In this document: piece by piece, positions 5,921 to 7,715 of the stretch
Layout of the letters: each line of letters begins with the position of its first letter
Numbering within the stretch: position 1 is the first letter of the stretch
Origin: an uncultured Oscillospiraceae bacterium
Lineage (GTDB): Bacteria; Bacillota; Clostridia; Oscillospirales; Ruminococcaceae
Length of the DNA: 7,715 bases
Direction: 5' to 3'
Assembly (NCBI GenBank): GCA_900543295.1
Contig: UQQY01000111.1
Span: forward strand, 1-7,715
Notes under the pieces: model-generated
What the model saw: only the letters and a program-made list of their open reading frames with translations
The model's database searches: none
Told to the model about the DNA's origin: nothing
Position numbers and translations under genes: made by a program

Positions 5921-7124
5921 CCTCTTCCGGCTCAAAAAGAGTTTTCATTTCAAATTTTCCGTCTCGCTTATCTACCGCATAAACAGCGTCGCGGTTATAT
6001 AAAAAGGATACCTTTTCATCTCCGACTGCAAAGTCATAATATAAAAGCTGTACGCCGGGCGAAATGCTTTTCACCGGATTCAGGTTTTCATCCAGAAGAT
6101 TGATGCGCTCCTGTGCAAAAAACGCAGGATCCTCGTTCATGATGTACGCCATTCTTACATCCATGATGTTTTTTCCATCAAAACTGATATTCGACTGCAT
6201 ATTCTGCATCTGCTCTTCTGCGGTATAAAACAGTCTGTTTGTTCCGTCCGTCAGACTGTAGGCGTAAAAATTCGTTTTCCCCGGCGGAATCTCGCCGCTC
6301 ATGATCCGGTCGTTTGTCATATGGTAAATTAGATTACCGTTATAAATCATATCCGCGTATGCATAAGTTCCCGACGGATCATCCTGCACCGTTAGAATGC
6401 TTGTCGTCTCTCTGGTTTTCAAATTGCACTGATACAGCGTTTCCGCATGATCCTCCGGAGAAAGCGCGCCGAAAATACAGCGGTCGCCGTAGAGGATACA
6501 GCCCCATGATAGATAGGAATCCGCCTCATACAAAAGCTCTGACTCCGGCTGCTCCATCCGGTCGAGCGGAAACCGTTCAAGACGCATTTTTCGATCTTCT
6601 TCAATGAGGCTGTACAGATATAAATAGCCGCGGTGCAGCATGTACTTGCGCGAATTCACTTCAAAATAACGCGGCATTTCAAATAGTTCCTTCCGCGTCC
6701 CGCTCTCCGGATCGAATTCATACAATGTCGTTCTAAACTCCGGGCCGCCGTGGATGTCCGCCACATAGAGCTTGCCGTCGTAATACTGAAAAAACGGGAT
6801 ATGCCAGCCGGAAAAATACGCGTTGCAGTCTTCCCCATGAATGCAGTCCGGCTTATTGCAGGCAATGGTGCTTTCGAGCGTCTCCCCATCCAGAAAATAG
6901 ACGTGATCGTCTATAAAATAATAGTACCCCTCTTCACAGGGCGATATCACTGTACCAGAACTTCCGCTGAACCGCTCAGGAAAATCTGCGCCCTCTGTAT
7001 AGGCGTCCGGCAGGTCTTCAAACTGATCCGGACTTCGGAAGGAGGGGGAGCAGCCGCCAAGCGGGAGCAAAAAAGCCAGCGCCAGACAGCAGGAGAGCGC
7101 CGCGCGCCAGAATCTATGCGTCAA
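5913..7124 (-). CDS. Surface lipoprotein with CxxxxCxH...C motif, probable beta-propeller-like fold
   Basis: The 403-aa product begins with a lipoprotein signal peptide: Arg residues, a hydrophobic core, and the lipobox Leu22-Gly-Gly-Cys25. It should therefore be anchored to the outer face of the membrane. The mature part is rich in short repeats of the type 'YYYFIDDHVYFLDGE', 'YYDGKLYVADIHGG', 'YLYLYSLIEED' and 'FYAYSLTDGT', which suggest the blades of a beta-propeller like those in extracytoplasmic DUF5050/TolB-like proteins. A motif with Cys89, Cys94, His96 and Cys100 (CNKPDCIHGEDCNAYF) recurs, as I recall, in Clostridia lipoproteins of this type and could bind a metal or form disulfides. 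No enzymatic signature is seen. The start is TTG (7122-7124), chosen because GGAGGTG lies 7 nt upstream. The nearby ATG at 7138-7140 is out of frame. It sits 73 nt downstream of the secreted-protein gene on the same strand and may form an operon with it. Function is unknown. Confidence 0.85.
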   Translation of the reverse strand: MTHRFWRAALSCCLALAFLLPLGGCSPSFRSPDQFEDLPDAYTEGADFPERFSGSSGTVISPCEEGYYYFIDDHVYFLDGETLESTIACNKPDCIHGEDCNAYFSGWHIPFFQYYDGKLYVADIHGGPEFRTTLYEFDPESGTRKELFEMPRYFEVNSRKYMLHRGYLYLYSLIEEDRKMRLERFPLDRMEQPESELLYEADSYLSWGCILYGDRCIFGALSPEDHAETLYQCNLKTRETTSILTVQDDPSGTYAYADMIYNGNLIYHMTNDRIMSGEIPPGKTNFYAYSLTDGTNRLFYTAEEQMQNMQSNISFDGKNIMDVRMAYIMNEDPAFFAQERINLLDENLNPVKSISPGVQLLYYDFAVGDEKVSFLYNRDAVYAVDKRDGKFEMKTLFEPEEEK

Positions 7125-7131
7125 AGGTCTG

Positions 7132-7138
7132 CACCTCC
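7132..7138 (-). promoter_or_regulatory. Ribosome binding site that fixes the TTG start of the lipoprotein gene
   Basis: GGAGGTG on the minus strand is 7 nt before the TTG at 7124. It makes the rare start credible, and the resulting N-terminus is a complete lipoprotein signal peptide. Confidence 0.8.
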
Positions 7139-7143
7139 ATTCT

Positions 7144-7179
7144 GGGATACAGGCGAACGGCGGTATCCCGCCGTTCGCC
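7144..7179 (-). other. Intercistronic hairpin with a competing alternative stem
   Basis: A perfect 12-bp stem (arms 7152-7163 and 7168-7179, 4-nt loop) fills most of the gap between the secreted-protein gene and the lipoprotein gene. It has no U-tract on either side, so it does not look like a standard terminator. A second 7-bp pairing, 7144-7150 with 7163-7169, uses the loop and inner bases of the first stem, so both cannot form together. The region lies 5 nt upstream of the lipoprotein ribosome binding site. It could act as an mRNA-processing or stability element that sets different levels for the two genes, or as a switch. Confidence 0.55.
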
Positions 7180-7197
7180 CTCCCGTAAAGTCAATCT

Positions 7198-7614
7198 TTA
7201 CTTTAGCTTTGTAGACAGATGCGGAAGATACATGCTTGCGTAAGAGGCGTCGTGCCCGCCATAGCCTCCAAGTAAAGCTCCGGTATAGGACACGGGCGCC
7301 GACACTGATGTAGAGGCATTTGAAACTGGACTTCCAATTGAGTATGTAGTTTCCGCTGTTCCGCCAATCCGATAATCTACCATCGCCTGCGCCGTTAAAC
7401 CGGCCGTCGTAGAAAATGTGGTTTTTGCCGTAACCGCCGAAGCGGAAGCGGAAACGGATCCGCCGAAGGTCTTTCCCCCGCTCGTATAGGTCACGCTGGG
7501 TTCCGTTCCTTTTTTATCAACCAACGCCGAAACAACGCCGGAGAATACCGCCGCGGTGCAGAACATCACCGCCATTGCCGCCAGCAGGCTGATAAACCGC
7601 TTGCTTTTTTTCAT
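7198..7614 (-). CDS. Small secreted Ser/Thr/Ala-rich protein of unknown function
   Basis: The 138-aa product has a clear signal peptide: Lys/Arg at residues 2-6, a hydrophobic core at about 7-28, and a probable cleavage after Val-Ser-Ala30. The mature 108 residues are rich in Ser, Thr, Ala, Val and Gly (for example SGGKTFGGSVSASASAV and SNASTSVSAPVSYTGALLGG), contain no Cys, and end in a basic tail STKLK. No lipobox, LPxTG motif or transmembrane anchor is visible, so it should be released or loosely wall-associated. The composition suggests extended beta strands. I do not recognise a family. The ATG at 7612-7614 is preceded by AGGAGG (7623-7628) with 8 nt spacing, a very good site that supports a real and well-translated gene. 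It precedes the lipoprotein gene on the same strand and may be co-transcribed with it. A bacteriocin is possible but there is no double-glycine leader. Confidence 0.75.
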   Translation of the reverse strand: MKKSKRFISLLAAMAVMFCTAAVFSGVVSALVDKKGTEPSVTYTSGGKTFGGSVSASASAVTAKTTFSTTAGLTAQAMVDYRIGGTAETTYSIGSPVSNASTSVSAPVSYTGALLGGYGGHDASYASMYLPHLSTKLK

Positions 7615-7715
7615 AATAGATTCCTCCTCTTTCTTTCACCTTCATTTGTTTGTTTTTTCTATAATCACTCGAAAAGAAAACATAGAAAAATTTTTCATAA
7701 ATTTATTATATATTT
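7615..7715 (-). promoter_or_regulatory. AT-rich upstream region of the secreted-protein gene
   Basis: This 101-bp stretch to the right edge is much more AT-rich than its surroundings. On the minus strand a perfect TATAAT lies at 7710-7705, and its -35 box would fall outside the window. A perfect 12-bp palindrome GAAAAATTTTTC (7685-7696) lies just downstream of it, where a regulator could bind. The ribosome binding site is at 7623-7628. Promoter assignment is tentative because the upstream part is not visible. Confidence 0.35.

Noticed and set aside
7152..7179. 12-bp hairpin as an intrinsic terminator of the secreted-protein gene
   Set aside because: No U-rich tract follows it on either strand, so it was described as an intercistronic hairpin instead.

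Overview
The window looks like chromosomal DNA from an anaerobic, fermentative Firmicute, most likely a gut clostridium of the Oscillospiraceae/Lachnospiraceae kind. Three observations point there: an oxygen-sensitive pyruvate formate-lyase gene, strong AGGAGG-type ribosome binding sites in front of most genes, and a Clostridia-style lipoprotein with a CxxxxCxH...C motif. Base composition is roughly balanced. I see no transposase, integrase, CRISPR array, tRNA or rRNA. The assignment to a family is inference.

Layout from left to right. Positions 1-2045 (minus) hold pflB, cut by the left edge so that its C-terminal glycyl-radical segment is missing. Positions 2046-2482 are non-coding and carry a likely pflB promoter and the terminator of the next operon. 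Positions 2483-4944 (minus) are a tight three-gene operon, read from high to low coordinate: a UPF0309-type SIS-domain protein, a BadF/BadG-type sugar kinase (GTG start, 8 nt downstream), and a second, diverged SIS-domain protein (12 nt downstream). A 114-bp divergent control region (4945-5058) separates this operon from an AraC-family regulator (5059-5859, plus). A strong hairpin at 5877-5908 separates the regulator from the convergent gene on its right. Positions 5913-7124 (minus) encode a 403-aa lipoprotein of predicted repeat-rich beta structure with a TTG start. Positions 7198-7614 (minus) encode a 138-aa secreted Ser/Thr/Ala-rich protein of no family I recognise, probably co-transcribed ahead of the lipoprotein.

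How the genes may work together. The SIS-kinase-SIS operon with its own divergent AraC regulator reads as a self-contained sugar or amino-sugar phosphate utilisation module: the kinase would phosphorylate a (possibly N-acetylated) sugar and the SIS proteins would act on the sugar phosphate. The substrate is not evident and no transporter lies in the window. This module is the best candidate for an undescribed system here. The secreted protein and lipoprotein pair is a second, unrelated surface locus of unknown function, with a striking pair of mutually exclusive hairpins between its genes.
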